From Sphingomonas sp. (GTDB lineage Bacteria; Pseudomonadota; Alphaproteobacteria; Sphingomonadales; Sphingomonadaceae): DNA of 64,000 bases. Shown here piece by piece: positions 48,393 to 57,625 of this stretch. The translations under genes were made by a program, and so were the position numbers. The stretch spans positions 930,001-994,000 of the forward strand of contig NZ_JAHBZI010000001.1 of the NCBI RefSeq assembly GCF_019635515.1, written 5' to 3'. The first letter of the stretch is position 1. Each line of letters opens with the position of its first letter. The notes beneath the pieces are model-generated. The model had not been told where the DNA came from. It made no database searches and saw nothing but the letters and a program-made list of their open reading frames with translations.

Positions 48393-49381
48393 GAGGACGA
48401 TCCTTCCGTGGTCGCGCTGGCGGGCCGCGCGTCGGCGGCCTGCGTCGGATTGGTGCGGACGATCCTGACGACCTGCTGGCGATTACCGCTGCCGAGGCGC
48501 AGCTCGGCCGCGCCGAATAGGCGGTCCACAATCAGGACGTTCTGGTGGATGCGGGAATTGACGATTTGCGGCTCGCCGTTCGCGCCAAGCACGAAGATCG
48601 GCGGCATTTCGCCCTGCACGATCCCGGCCGGGAAGACGACATAGACGCGGCGGCCATCGTCGAAGACGGAGACGGGCCGCCACGGCGGGCTGTCGCCCTG
48701 CACCTGCAACCCATAGCGATAGTTCCGCGCCGCCTCGGCCGGGATGATCGGCGCGGCCGGAACGGTCTGGCGCTGGCCCGGCGTTGCGGGATAGGCCCAT
48801 GCCACGGCGGGCATGTAGAGCGATTCCCGCGCGCGCAGCTCGAGCATGTAGGTGCGCCGGTCGGTGGTGACGACAAGGTTGGTCGAAATGTCCGGCCGCG
48901 TCGGCTTCACAAGGATATGGACACGGTGGTTTGCGCCGCTGCCGCTCTCAGTGTCGCCGATGATCCAGCGGGCGGTGTCGCCCGCCGCAATCGGCCCCGC
49001 GCCTGTCAGGCTCTCACCCGGCTCCAGCGCGATCGTCGTTATCTGCCCGACTGCGGCATAGACCTGATAGAGCGCGCCTTCCGACCACGGATATATCTGG
49101 ATGGCGTTGTAGTAACCTTCGCGGCGCGGCTCGACGCGGGCGGCGGCGTTGGCGTTCTCGACGCGGCCGGCCGGCGTGCCTGCGGCGGTGCCGCCGCGTG
49201 CGATGGTCCATGCCGGGGGCACATGCAACGGCCGGGGCGTGTTGTCGGTTGCCGCCGCCTGCACGGTCGGCAGCTGCGGCACGCTGGCATCGTAGCTGAA
49301 TTGCGGCGTCCGGTTGGTGGCGCAGCCTGCCAAAGCGATTGCCACGACCGTCACAAAAGTCGCATAGGATAGCGGCTTCAC
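48389..49381 (-). CDS. trbG: Conjugal transfer protein TrbG (VirB9-like), 5' end remodelled
   Basis: The 330-residue product has a lipoprotein-like signal (KPLSYATFVTVVAIALAGCA) and the VirB9 domain (about 100-320) that forms the outer-membrane core with TrbI. The proposed start is a GTG at 49381. trbF ends in ATGA at 49792-49789, giving a codon pair ATG-AAA that should begin trbG (MKPLSY...), but a reversed SnoaL-like gene now separates it from the rest. The reading frame stays open across the insert, so a 467-residue form from 49792 is also possible. Confidence 0.85.
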   Translation of the reverse strand: MKPLSYATFVTVVAIALAGCATNRTPQFSYDASVPQLPTVQAAATDNTPRPLHVPPAWTIARGGTAAGTPAGRVENANAAARVEPRREGYYNAIQIYPWSEGALYQVYAAVGQITTIALEPGESLTGAGPIAAGDTARWIIGDTESGSGANHRVHILVKPTRPDISTNLVVTTDRRTYMLELRARESLYMPAVAWAYPATPGQRQTVPAAPIIPAEAARNYRYGLQVQGDSPPWRPVSVFDDGRRVYVVFPAGIVQGEMPPIFVLGANGEPQIVNSRIHQNVLIVDRLFGAAELRLGSGNRQQVVRIVRTNPTQAADARPASATTEGSSS

Positions 49382-49405
49382 AACCAATGATGAGGAACCG
49401 ACAGA

Positions 49406-49783
49406 ATGGATTCTGCCCCGACGATTGTTGCCCGGTATATCGACGCCTACAACACGATGAATGTTCAGGCGATGCTTGACTGTCTGTCGAGCGATGTTCG
49501 GTTTGTTAACAGATCGAACGGAGAGACGACGAACGAAACGCACGGGATCGAGGCATTTCGCGCGCTGGCGGAACAGGGCGTCCAGTTGTTTGCTGAAAGA
49601 GAACAGACGATCCTCGACTGTATCGCGATAGACGACCGTGCAGCCGTGCGCATCGGCTACCGCGCCAAGGTCAAAAGCGACCTGCCCAATGGCTGGAAGG
49701 CCGGGCAGGAGGTCAAGATGACGGGCACCTCGTTCTTCAATATCTCCGAGGGAAAGATCAGCGAGGTGATTGACGCAAGCTGA
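49406..49783 (+). CDS. SnoaL/NTF2-like protein inserted in the trb operon
   Basis: The 125-residue protein is a single cone-shaped NTF2-like domain: IVARYIDAYNTMNVQAMLDCLSSDVRF, then the GIEAFRALAE helix and strands ending in TSFFNISEGKISEV. Family members are small isomerases, hydrolases or binding proteins; no substrate can be named. GAGGAA precedes the ATG. It lies on the opposite strand between trbF and trbG, 5 bases from the trbF stop and 24 bases from the trbG start, which is foreign to trb gene order. Confidence 0.78.
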   Translation: MDSAPTIVARYIDAYNTMNVQAMLDCLSSDVRFVNRSNGETTNETHGIEAFRALAEQGVQLFAEREQTILDCIAIDDRAAVRIGYRAKVKSDLPNGWKAGQEVKMTGTSFFNISEGKISEVIDAS

Positions 49784-49788
49784 GGTTT

Positions 49789-50478
49789 TCATTGGCTCAT
49801 CTCCCGCGACCATGAAATTGCATTGACGTAGATGCCGAGCGGATTGGCGCGCAGACGCTCGGCGTCGCGCGGCGGCTGGATGACGATGGTGAGGATGGCC
49901 GTCCATCGTTCCGTGCTGGAAAGCTGGCCGTTCTCGAAATGGCGTTCCGTCCACGCGATGCGGAAACTGTTGGGGGACGCCCGGATGACGCTCGACACCT
50001 CGACGGCGATCTGCTGGCGGCCGACCTTGGCGAAAGGATCATTGGCGCGGGCGTAATCGTTGAGCGCCGCCGCGCCGCGATCCGTGGTCCATTCGTAGGC
50101 GCGAAGCCAGTTCTCGCGGACAATGATCGCGTCGGCCGGGATCGCGCGCACCTGCTCGATAAATCGGCCGAGATGGAAAGCGATCTGCGGATCGGTCGGC
50201 CGATAGTCGGCGTTGGCGGGCGCGACGGTCTGCGCCTGTCCGAGATTATCGACTTGCACCACCCACGGCACCACGGTCCCGCGTGCGGACTGCCACACCA
50301 GCGCCGAGGCGAAGCCGGCCGAAAGGATCAGCGAACCGAACGCCATAATGCGCCAGTTTTTCGCCTGCATGCGGGCCGAGCCGATGCGCTCGTCCCATGC
50401 CTGCGCCGCCTTCTGATAGGGCGTCTCGGGTTCGGGCGATTTGCCGTAATGGGTGGCTGGTCGTTTGAAGATGCTCAT
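49789..50478 (-). CDS. trbF: Conjugal transfer protein TrbF (VirB8-like)
   Basis: The 229-residue protein has an N-terminal cytoplasmic part (NPYQKAAQAWDERIGSA-like; here TPYQKAAQAWDERIGSARM), one membrane helix (about 44-64), and a periplasmic NTF2-like VirB8 domain (about 75-225). It nucleates the channel at the inner membrane. It overlaps trbL by four bases. Its final bases contain ATGA, the expected start of trbG. Confidence 0.93.
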   Translation of the reverse strand: MSIFKRPATHYGKSPEPETPYQKAAQAWDERIGSARMQAKNWRIMAFGSLILSAGFASALVWQSARGTVVPWVVQVDNLGQAQTVAPANADYRPTDPQIAFHLGRFIEQVRAIPADAIIVRENWLRAYEWTTDRGAAALNDYARANDPFAKVGRQQIAVEVSSVIRASPNSFRIAWTERHFENGQLSSTERWTAILTIVIQPPRDAERLRANPLGIYVNAISWSREMSQ

Positions 50479-51836
50479 GAGCGGTCACTTTCGGAAAGGT
50501 TGATGGAGGAACCGGAGCCGTGGCTGTCGCCGGAGCGCACCGCATGGGCGGCCATGGTCGTGCCGTGGTTCATGGCTTGCGAGCGCCGTATCCGTTGCGC
50601 CCATGCGGGCGGGCTGCCGGCCGGGCCGGATGCTGCTGCGGCGGGATCGGCGCTCGCGCCGCCGACCGTGCCCATGGTCGAGTTGCCGCCTGACGCGCCG
50701 AATCCGGCTTTCGTGCCAGCGGAGAAGCTGGATTTGACGGATTCGCTGGCGCGCGCGGCGGCGCGTTTGAGCGGCGAGATAGCCGCCGATCCTGCCGCTC
50801 GGGCGACGCCGCCGAGACCGGAAGCGATGCCCGCCGCGCCGGTCTGGCCGAGGGAACCGACGCTATAGGCGGCGGTCGCCGCGCCCGCGGTGGCCGCGCC
50901 GCCGCGGACGGCCGCGGCCCCGCCGGACAGGGCAGCGGCACCGCCCTTCGTGGCAAGCATGGTTGCACCGCCTGCCGCGACGGCCGCGCCGCCGACCGCA
51001 AGGCCGGTTCCCACGGCCGCGCCCGCGCCGAGCTGCGGGCCGCCCGAGACGATGCCGTTTGCTATGCCGGGGCCGAAGATGCCGAGGCCGAGCAGCGATA
51101 GTGCGGCGAGCACGATAGCCATAGCGTCGTCGATGGTCGGGGTTGCCCCGCCGAAACCGGCCGTGAATTGCGAAAACAAGGTGCTGCCGATGCCGATGAT
51201 GACGGCGAGGACCAAGACCTTGATGCCGGACGACACCACATTGCCCAAGACCTTCTCGGCCATGAAGGCGGTCTTGCCGAACAGGCCGAAGGGGATCAGG
51301 ACGAAGCCGGCGAGCGTGGTCAGCTTGAACTCGATCAGCGTCACGAAAAGCTGGATGGCGAGGATGAAGAAGGCCAGCACCACCAGCGCCCATGCAAACA
51401 GCAGGCACGCGATCTGGATGAAGTTCTCGAAGAAGCTGATCCAGCCCATCAGGTCGGAAATGGAATCGAGAAGCGGACGGCCGGCGTCGAGGCCGGTCTG
51501 CGCCACGCGGCCCGGCCGCATCAGATCGGTGACGGAAAAGCCGGTGCCCGACGCCATGAGGCCGAGGCCGGCGAAGCTCTCGAAGACGATCCGGGCGAGG
51601 TTGTTCCAATTGCTGATGATGTAGGCGAAGACGCCGATGAACAGCGTCTTTTTGACCAGCCGGGCGATGATGTCGTCATCCGCGCCCCATGCCCAAAAGA
51701 GCGCGGCGAGCGTCACGTCGATGACGATCAGCGTCGTGGCGATGAAGGCGACCTCGCCGCCGAGCAGCCCGAAACCGCTGTCGATGTAGCTGGTGAATAC
51801 GCCGAGGAAATTGTCGATGACGCCCGTGTTGCCCAT
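50475..51836 (-). CDS. trbL: Conjugal transfer protein TrbL (VirB6-like)
   Basis: The 453-residue protein has five to six membrane helices in the first 250 residues (DVTLAALFWAW, FIQIACLLFAWALVVLAFFILAIQLFV) and a Gly/Ala-rich region (about 250-300). The polar, probably cytoplasmic or periplasmic, Ser/Gly-rich tail follows. It is the polytopic VirB6-like component of the inner-membrane channel. It overlaps trbF and follows trbK by two bases. Confidence 0.93.
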   Translation of the reverse strand: MGNTGVIDNFLGVFTSYIDSGFGLLGGEVAFIATTLIVIDVTLAALFWAWGADDDIIARLVKKTLFIGVFAYIISNWNNLARIVFESFAGLGLMASGTGFSVTDLMRPGRVAQTGLDAGRPLLDSISDLMGWISFFENFIQIACLLFAWALVVLAFFILAIQLFVTLIEFKLTTLAGFVLIPFGLFGKTAFMAEKVLGNVVSSGIKVLVLAVIIGIGSTLFSQFTAGFGGATPTIDDAMAIVLAALSLLGLGIFGPGIANGIVSGGPQLGAGAAVGTGLAVGGAAVAAGGATMLATKGGAAALSGGAAAVRGGAATAGAATAAYSVGSLGQTGAAGIASGLGGVARAAGSAAISPLKRAAARASESVKSSFSAGTKAGFGASGGNSTMGTVGGASADPAAAASGPAGSPPAWAQRIRRSQAMNHGTTMAAHAVRSGDSHGSGSSINLSESDRS

Positions 51837-51838
51837 GG

Positions 51839-52105
51839 TCAGCGCGCCTCGCTGCGATCACGGCCGAGGAAGCGGTCACGGGATTGCGCCCATGCGGCGA
51901 GGCAGCCAGCGTCACTCGCCGCCGCCTCGCCGAGCTGCTGGCAGCGGCGCAGGGTTTCTCGCAGGGGATCGGCCGGGGGCTGGAAGGCCGATGCCGGGGG
52001 CGGCGCGGAAGGTTCATCCTTCCGCGCCATGTCGATTGCGGTCGCCGTGACGGCGATGGCGATGAACACCACGGCCCCAAGCCGGGCCAGCATCTTGCCG
52101 TCCAT
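51839..52105 (-). CDS. TrbK-alt type putative entry-exclusion protein
   Basis: The 88-residue product has one N-terminal helix (about 6-22, LARLGAVVFIAIAVTATAI) and a periplasmic part with two cysteines (RRCQQLGEAAASDAGCLAAWAQSR). This matches the small TrbK-alt proteins encoded between trbJ and trbL. In related plasmids TrbK blocks entry of the same element; here the role is by position and similarity. Confidence 0.78.
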   Translation of the reverse strand: MDGKMLARLGAVVFIAIAVTATAIDMARKDEPSAPPPASAFQPPADPLRETLRRCQQLGEAAASDAGCLAAWAQSRDRFLGRDRSEAR

Positions 52106-52119
52106 GGCGAGCCTCCCGG

Positions 52120-52896
52120 TCAGTTGTTGCCGTTGTTGAACATTTGCGCGTTGCCGGGCTGGTAGCCGCTACCGGGCGTCAGGAACCGCTCGCGCTGGAT
52201 GCGGCCCTGTTCGGCGGCGGTCGCGTGCTCCGCTTCTGTCAACGCATCGGCGCGGCCGTTTGCCGAGATGACCGCGATCAGGTCGGAAAGCTGCTGCGAC
52301 TGGAGCGCGAGAAGCTGGTTGCCGGCCTGCGTCGCCTGCAATGCCCCGGTCGCGCCCTGACTCTGGCCGACCAGCGCGGCCATCTCGGCGCGGTTGGTGT
52401 CGATATTGCCGACCGCGCCCGCCTGCACGCGCATCGCGTCCTGCAAGCCGCCGACCGTGTTTTCCCAACGGCCGCGCGCATCGGCGACCAGTTGGGCGTC
52501 GGTCGCCGACAGCGAGACGTTGCCATATTGCTGCTGGAACGCTTGGTCGATCTGGCCGACATCGAACGCGAGATTCTGGGCCTGCCCGAGAAGCTGCTGC
52601 GTGCGCTGGACGTTCTGCTGGAGCTGCTGGAGCGAGCTATGCGGCAGGCTCGCAAGGTTGCGGGCCTGATTGATGAGCATCTGCGCCTCGTTCTGGAGGC
52701 TGGTGATCTGGTTGTTGATCTGTTCGAGCGTGCGCGCTGCCGTGAGGACGTTCTGCGCATAGTTGCTCGGGTCATAGACGATGCGACCGAAGCCGAATTG
52801 CGCATGGGCCGGGCTTGCCAGCATGGGCGAAAGCGCGACGGGCACGGCGAGCGCCAGCGCGAGGGCCGAGGCCCCTACGATCTTCGGATAGGTCAT
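52120..52896 (-). CDS. trbJ: Conjugal transfer protein TrbJ (VirB5-like)
   Basis: The 258-residue product has a signal peptide (to about residue 32, AHA) and a long helical domain rich in Gln/Asn/Leu (RTLEQINNQITSLQNEAQML and LQQLQQNVQRTQQLLG). It is the periplasmic, pilus-associated VirB5-like protein. The start at 52896 overlaps the trbE stop (ATGA). Confidence 0.92.
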   Translation of the reverse strand: MTYPKIVGASALALALAVPVALSPMLASPAHAQFGFGRIVYDPSNYAQNVLTAARTLEQINNQITSLQNEAQMLINQARNLASLPHSSLQQLQQNVQRTQQLLGQAQNLAFDVGQIDQAFQQQYGNVSLSATDAQLVADARGRWENTVGGLQDAMRVQAGAVGNIDTNRAEMAALVGQSQGATGALQATQAGNQLLALQSQQLSDLIAVISANGRADALTEAEHATAAEQGRIQRERFLTPGSGYQPGNAQMFNNGNN

Positions 52897-55385
52897 GGAA
52901 GAATCTCCTGTGTGGGGTGGGTATCGAGCCAGGCCGGCGCGGCGGATTCCGGCCGGTCCGCAAGATTGGTGAGGTTCGGGATCAGGTCGGCCGCCCACTC
53001 GACGCCGCGCTCGCGCAGCCATGCGGCGAGGAAGCCGTCGCGGCCGTGTTCGGCGACGATCTGCGCAATGAGGGTCTGGTCGGATTTGGCGGATGCGGCG
53101 CAGAGCGCGAGGCCGACTTCGGACAGGCCAAGCTCGAACAGGCGATTGCCCCTGCGGCTTTGGCAGTAATAATCCCTCTTGGGCGTGGCCCGTGCGAGGA
53201 TTTCGATCTGCCTGTCATTAAGGCCGAAGCGGCGATAGATGGCCGTGATCTGCGGTTCGATGGCGCGCTCGTTCGGCAGCAGGAGCCGCGTCGGGCAGCT
53301 CTCGATAATCGCGGGCGCGATGTTGCTGCCGTCGATGTCGGACAGGCTTTGCGTGGCGAAGATGACCGATGCGTTTTTCTTGCGCAGCGTTTTCAGCCAT
53401 TCGCGGAGCTGGCCGGCGAAACCCTCGTCGTCCAGCGCAAGCCAACCCTCGTCGATGATGAGCAGCGTCGGCCGCCCGTCGAGCCGGTCGCCGATGCGAT
53501 GGAACAGATAGGCGAGCACGGCCGGGGCCGCGCCGGTCCCGACAAGGCCCTCGATCTCGAACGCCTGCACGTCCGCCGATCCCAAATGCTCTGCCTCGGC
53601 GTCGAGCAGCCGGCCATAGGCCCCACCGACGCAGAACGGCCGGAGCGCCTGTTTCAGATCGTTGGATTGCAACAGCACCGCAAGGCCGGTGATGGTGCGT
53701 TCCTCGACCGGCGCGGAGGCGAGCGAAGTCAGCGCCGTCCAAAGATGCTCTTTGACCTCGGGGGTGATGGCGATGCCTTCGCGCATGAGGATGGCGGCAA
53801 TCCAGTCCGCCGCCCAAGCGCGTTCATAGGTGTCGTGGATGCGGGCAAGCGGCTGGAGCGAAACGGACGCCTCGTCCCCTTCTGTCAGCCCGCCGCCAAG
53901 GTCGTGCCAGTCACCGCCCATGGCGAGCGCGGCGGCGCGAATGCTGCCGCCGAAGTCGAACGCGAAGACCTGCGATCCTGAGTAACGGCGGAACTGGAGC
54001 GCCATGAGGGCGAGCAGCACGCTCTTGCCCGCGCCCGTAGGGCCGACGACAAGGGTGTGCCCTACGTCGCCGACATGCAAAGACAACCGGAACGGGGTTG
54101 AGCCTTCGGTCCTAGCGTAGAGCAATGGAGCGTCGCCGAAATGCTCGTCCCGTTCCGGCCCCGCCCACACCGCTGAAAGCGGGATCATATGGGCGAGATT
54201 CAAAGTGCTGATAGGCGGCTGGCGGACATTCGCGTAGGCGTGTCCGGGGAGGCTGCCGAGCCATGCGTCAACCGCGTTGACGCTCTCGGGCATGGCGGTG
54301 AAGTCGCGGCCCTGAACGATCTTCTCGACCAGGCGCAGCTTCTCATCGGCAAGGCGGGGATCGTCGTCCCATACCGTCACCGTGGCGGTGACATAGGCCA
54401 TGCCCGCGACGTCCGCGCCGAGTTCCTGCAAGGCCATGTCGGCGTCGAGCGCCTTGTTGGCGGCGTCGGTGTCCACAAGCGCGGACGCCTCGTTCGTCAT
54501 CACCTCTTTCAGAATCGCGGCGACGCTCTTGCGCTTGGCAAACCACTGACGACGGATGCGGGTCAGCAGCCGGGTCGCATCGGTCTTGTCGAGCAGGATG
54601 GCGCGGGTGGACCAGCGATAGGGGAACGGCAGCCGGTTCATTTCGTCCAGCAGGCCCGGCGTCGTCGCGGTCGGAAATCCCACGATGGTCAGGACGCGGA
54701 GGTGCGCGTCCCCAAGGCGCGGCTCCAGCCCGCCAGTCAGCGGCTGATCGGCGAGCAGCGCGTCCAGATACATCGGCACTTCCGGCACGCGCACGCGATG
54801 CCGGTTCGTGGAAACCGTCGAATGGAGATAGGTCAGTGTGCCGGCATCATCGAGCCATCGGCACTCGGGCATGAAGCCGTCGAGCAGCGCCAGAACGCGG
54901 TCGGTGCGGTCCACGAAGCCGCGCAGCAATTCGTGCGGGTTTATCCCGGATTGCTCGCGGCCCTCATAGAGCCAGCTTTCCGCCCGCGCCGCTTCCTCGG
55001 CGGGCGGCAGCCAGAGGAAGGTCAGGAAGTAGCCGGACACGAAATGCGCGTCCGCTTCCTCGAAACCGGCTTTCCGCTCGGCATCGACCAGCGCCGATGC
55101 AGCATCGGGAAATTTGCTGTCGGGATAGGTCGCGGCCTCGCTGCGCTGCGCCTCGACGAAAATGCTCCAGCCGGAGCCGAGACGGCGCACGGCGTTGTTG
55201 ATGCGTCCGGCGACGGCGACCAGTTCGGCGGCGACGGCGGAATCCAGATCGGGACCGCGAAACTTCGCGGTACGCTGGAAACTCCCGTCCTTGTTCAAGA
55301 CGACGCCGGAGCCGACCAATGCAGCCCATGGCAGATAGTCGGCGAGCCTCGTGGCGGTGCGGCGGTATTCGGCAAGGTTCATCAT
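52893..55385 (-). CDS. trbE: Conjugal transfer ATPase TrbE (VirB4-like)
   Basis: The 830-residue ATPase has the Walker A motif VVGPTGAGKSVLLALMALQF, a Walker B region LLIIDEGWLALDD, and the VirB4-family segment LRKKNASVIFATQSLSDI. It powers pilus assembly and substrate transfer at the inner membrane. Length fits the Trb type. Two adjacent ATGs (55385, 55382) are possible starts, ten or so bases after the trbD stop. Confidence 0.95.
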   Translation of the reverse strand: MMNLAEYRRTATRLADYLPWAALVGSGVVLNKDGSFQRTAKFRGPDLDSAVAAELVAVAGRINNAVRRLGSGWSIFVEAQRSEAATYPDSKFPDAASALVDAERKAGFEEADAHFVSGYFLTFLWLPPAEEAARAESWLYEGREQSGINPHELLRGFVDRTDRVLALLDGFMPECRWLDDAGTLTYLHSTVSTNRHRVRVPEVPMYLDALLADQPLTGGLEPRLGDAHLRVLTIVGFPTATTPGLLDEMNRLPFPYRWSTRAILLDKTDATRLLTRIRRQWFAKRKSVAAILKEVMTNEASALVDTDAANKALDADMALQELGADVAGMAYVTATVTVWDDDPRLADEKLRLVEKIVQGRDFTAMPESVNAVDAWLGSLPGHAYANVRQPPISTLNLAHMIPLSAVWAGPERDEHFGDAPLLYARTEGSTPFRLSLHVGDVGHTLVVGPTGAGKSVLLALMALQFRRYSGSQVFAFDFGGSIRAAALAMGGDWHDLGGGLTEGDEASVSLQPLARIHDTYERAWAADWIAAILMREGIAITPEVKEHLWTALTSLASAPVEERTITGLAVLLQSNDLKQALRPFCVGGAYGRLLDAEAEHLGSADVQAFEIEGLVGTGAAPAVLAYLFHRIGDRLDGRPTLLIIDEGWLALDDEGFAGQLREWLKTLRKKNASVIFATQSLSDIDGSNIAPAIIESCPTRLLLPNERAIEPQITAIYRRFGLNDRQIEILARATPKRDYYCQSRRGNRLFELGLSEVGLALCAASAKSDQTLIAQIVAEHGRDGFLAAWLRERGVEWAADLIPNLTNLADRPESAAPAWLDTHPTQEILP

Positions 55386-55395
55386 GGCCGCGCCC

Positions 55396-55677
55396 TCACA
55401 CCGCAAGATGGCCGGGGATGCGGAGATGCCGCCGCCCGACCTCGACGAATTGGGGATCGCGCTTCGCCGCCCACACGGCCGCGAAATGGCCGATGGCCCA
55501 CATGACGAGGCCGACCAGCCAGAGGCGCAGGCCGAGGCCCACGGCCCCGGCCAGCGTTCCGTTCATGATGGCGATGGAGCGCGGTGCGCCGCCGAGCAGG
55601 ATATGCTCGGTCAGCGCCCGATGGACCGGGACCGTGAAGCCCGGCACCGCGTCGAGCTGTTCGAGGCCGCCCGCCAT
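55396..55677 (-). CDS. trbD: Conjugal transfer protein TrbD (VirB3-like)
   Basis: The 93-residue protein shows the TrbD pattern: a polar N-terminus with VPVHRALTEHILLGGAPRS and then two membrane helices (IMNGTLAGAVGLGLRLWLVGL, VMWAIGHFAAVWA). It partners with TrbE at the inner membrane. The ATG overlaps the trbC stop by four bases, which decides the start within a longer open frame. Confidence 0.93.
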   Translation of the reverse strand: MAGGLEQLDAVPGFTVPVHRALTEHILLGGAPRSIAIMNGTLAGAVGLGLRLWLVGLVMWAIGHFAAVWAAKRDPQFVEVGRRHLRIPGHLAV

Positions 55678-56009
55678 CAAACGAGCGCCCCGCCGCCGAA
55701 CGAGAAGAACGACAGGAAGAAGCTCGACGCCGCGAAAGCGATGGACAGACCGAACACGATCTGGATCAGCTTTCGAAAACCGCCGCCTGTATCGCCGAAG
55801 GCCAAAGTCAGGCCGGTCACGATGATGATGATGACGGCGACGATCTTGGCGACCGGCCCCTCGATGGACTGGAGGATTTGCTGCAAGGGCTGCTCCCACG
55901 GCATCGACGAACCGGACGCATGGGCGGCCGGTGCGAGCATGAGGCTGATGACAAGGGTGGATGCGGCGGTCGCCATGGTGCGATAGCCGCACGAAAGAGT
56001 GCGGATCAT
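55677..56009 (-). CDS. trbC: Conjugal transfer pilin TrbC (VirB2-like)
   Basis: The 110-residue prepilin has a long signal sequence (to about residue 31, AHA) and two hydrophobic helices (VAKIVAVIIIIVTGLTLAFG and FGLSIAFAASSFFLSFFSFGG). This is the VirB2 plan of a pilus subunit, which in some Trb systems is cyclised. It overlaps both trbB and trbD by one to four bases. Confidence 0.92.
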   Translation of the reverse strand: MIRTLSCGYRTMATAASTLVISLMLAPAAHASGSSMPWEQPLQQILQSIEGPVAKIVAVIIIIVTGLTLAFGDTGGGFRKLIQIVFGLSIAFAASSFFLSFFSFGGGALV

Positions 56010-56989
56010 GAAAGGTCTCCTGTGTGGTCGGGGATTGCGGGGACGATGCTGTAGTCGCCGTCCGGCCCCAGACTCTCGACGCGGGCGAGTTCTGTGAGCC
56101 GGCGTGCTGAACCGCGCCCGGCGAGGACGGCGATAAGGTCGATGGTCTCGGCGATCAGCGCGCGCGGGACGGTGACGACAGCCTCTTGAATGAGCTGTTC
56201 AAGGCGACGGAGCGCACCGATACCGGTGCCGGCATGGATGGTGCCGATGCCGCCCGGATGGCCGGTGCCCCACGCTTTCAGAAGGTCGAGGGCTTCCGAT
56301 CCGCGCACCTCGCCGATGGGGATGCGATCCGGGCGCAGGCGCAGCGAGGAACGGACCAGATCGGAAAGCGTCGCCACGCCGTCTTTCGTCCGCATGGCGA
56401 CAAGGTTGGGCGCGGCGCATTGCAGCTCGCGCGTGTCCTCGATGATGACGACGCGATCCGCCGTGTTCGCCACTTCAGCGAGCAGCGCGTTGGTCAGCGT
56501 GGTCTTGCCGGTGCTGGTGCCGCCCGCGACAAGAATATTGGCTCGCGTGGCGACGTTCAGACGCAGCACTTCGGCCTGAAGACTGGTCATGATCCCAGCT
56601 GCCACATAGTCCTCTAGCGTGAAGACCGCCACGGCGGGCTTGCGGATGGCGAAGGCCGGCGCGGCGACCACGGGTGGCAGCAGGCCCTCGAACCGCTCGC
56701 CGCTCTCCGGCAATTCGGCCGATACGCGAGGGCTGCGGGCGTGAACCTCCGCGCCGACATGGTGCGCGACCAGCCGCACGATGCGTTCACCATCGGCGGC
56801 GGATAGCCGTTCGCCCGTGTCGGAAAGCCCTTCGGACAGCCGGTCCACCCAAAGGCGGCCGTCCGGGTTCAACATCACCTCGACCACGGCCGGGTCTTCG
56901 AGCAGCCGGGCAATGGCGGGGCCGAGCGCGGTGCGCAACATGCGCGCGCCGCGCTGGATCGCTTCCTGTCTGTGGTGGTTGGTCATCAT
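56006..56989 (-). CDS. trbB: Conjugal transfer ATPase TrbB (VirB11-like)
   Basis: The 327-residue hexameric ATPase has the Walker A motif GGTSTGKT (156-163), the Asp box EDTRELQC, and the His box [11 protein letters not shown]. VirB11-type ATPases switch the channel between pilus building and DNA transfer. It is the first gene of the trb operon; upstream is a 146-base gap with a terminator-like hairpin and the shared repeat motifs. Confidence 0.95.
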   Translation of the reverse strand: MMTNHHRQEAIQRGARMLRTALGPAIARLLEDPAVVEVMLNPDGRLWVDRLSEGLSDTGERLSAADGERIVRLVAHHVGAEVHARSPRVSAELPESGERFEGLLPPVVAAPAFAIRKPAVAVFTLEDYVAAGIMTSLQAEVLRLNVATRANILVAGGTSTGKTTLTNALLAEVANTADRVVIIEDTRELQCAAPNLVAMRTKDGVATLSDLVRSSLRLRPDRIPIGEVRGSEALDLLKAWGTGHPGGIGTIHAGTGIGALRRLEQLIQEAVVTVPRALIAETIDLIAVLAGRGSARRLTELARVESLGPDGDYSIVPAIPDHTGDLS

Positions 56990-57045
56990 GTCGGCCCCGG
57001 CTTCTGGCGGGGCGCAACAGGTGGTCCCCGGATCGGGGTCGATTA

Positions 57046-57068
57046 AGAAAGCCCGGAATTGGGCTGGT
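57046..57068 (-). terminator. Terminator-like hairpin between copG and trbB
   Basis: Read leftward: AGCCC, six-base loop, GGGCT followed by TTCTT. It may end the traG-copG transcript or attenuate trbB if transcription starts upstream at the repeat motifs. Confidence 0.5.
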
Positions 57069-57086
57069 TCAACAAGTATCTAGCGC

Positions 57087-57127
57087 TGTGCGGTGATCGG
57101 CGGCGAACGGCGGTAAATAGGATGGGT
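57087..57127 (-). repeat. Composite motif upstream of trbB shared with traG and the left end
   Basis: 57087-57113 is the inverted copy of the 45079-45105 block (24 of 27 bases alike, 17 exact). Partly overlapping it, 57108-57127 (CGGCGGTAAATAGGATGGGT) matches 59715-59734 upstream of traG at 18 of 20 bases. It sits in the promoter region of the trb operon, so it is a candidate operator. Confidence 0.6.
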
Positions 57128-57135
57128 CCAAATAC

Positions 57136-57615
57136 TCATTCCTGATCGCAGTCGCTCTCGGACTCGTCCGGTAACGGATCGTCGGGAAGTGAGTCGAGGT
57201 CACGCGACAGCTCTTTGAGGAACCTGTCGCCGGTCGCCAGACGCCGGCCGAGATTCTGCATGAAGCCCTCGAACCGCTCCGCGCCTTTGGCGCGGGCAGC
57301 AGATTGTGCGGCTCCCGTAAGCGGCGGCGTGAGGGTCATCCAGAAATGGATAAACTGCGCGACCGTCTCGCCGAGGACGGCGAGATCCAGGTCGAGCGTG
57401 TCGATCTGGCGGCCGAGCTTGTCCAAGCGGCGCGACATAGCGGCTTCAAGCTGGTCGTCGGCATCGCCGGACAGATAGGACATGACCGCCGCCTCCACGA
57501 TGGCGGATTTCGAGACCTTGCGGCGCAGCGCCAGCGAGCGACGCAGCGCCATCGCCTCGATCTGTGGAATGAGCGCGGGGTCGAAATAGAGATTCAGGCG
57601 GGTTCTGGTTGCCAT
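57136..57615 (-). CDS. CopG-family ribbon-helix-helix protein
   Basis: The 159-residue protein has an N-terminal ribbon-helix-helix (MATRTRLNLYFDPALIPQIEAMA; SKSAIVEAAVMSYL) and a helical, acidic C-terminal part ending DESESDCDQE. Genes like this are typically found between traG and trbB in such elements. It may regulate traG/trb or aid the relaxosome. The start at 57615, ten bases after the traG stop, gives the family's N-terminus; a start at 57645 would overlap traG. Confidence 0.82.
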   Translation of the reverse strand: MATRTRLNLYFDPALIPQIEAMALRRSLALRRKVSKSAIVEAAVMSYLSGDADDQLEAAMSRRLDKLGRQIDTLDLDLAVLGETVAQFIHFWMTLTPPLTGAAQSAARAKGAERFEGFMQNLGRRLATGDRFLKELSRDLDSLPDDPLPDESESDCDQE

Positions 57616-57625
57616 GGGCGTGTCC

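Noticed and set aside
49406..49783. SnoaL-like gene as an integron cassette
   Set aside because: Integron cassettes carry an attC of 57 bases or more after the gene. Here only five bases separate the stop from trbF and no GTTRRRY site was found.
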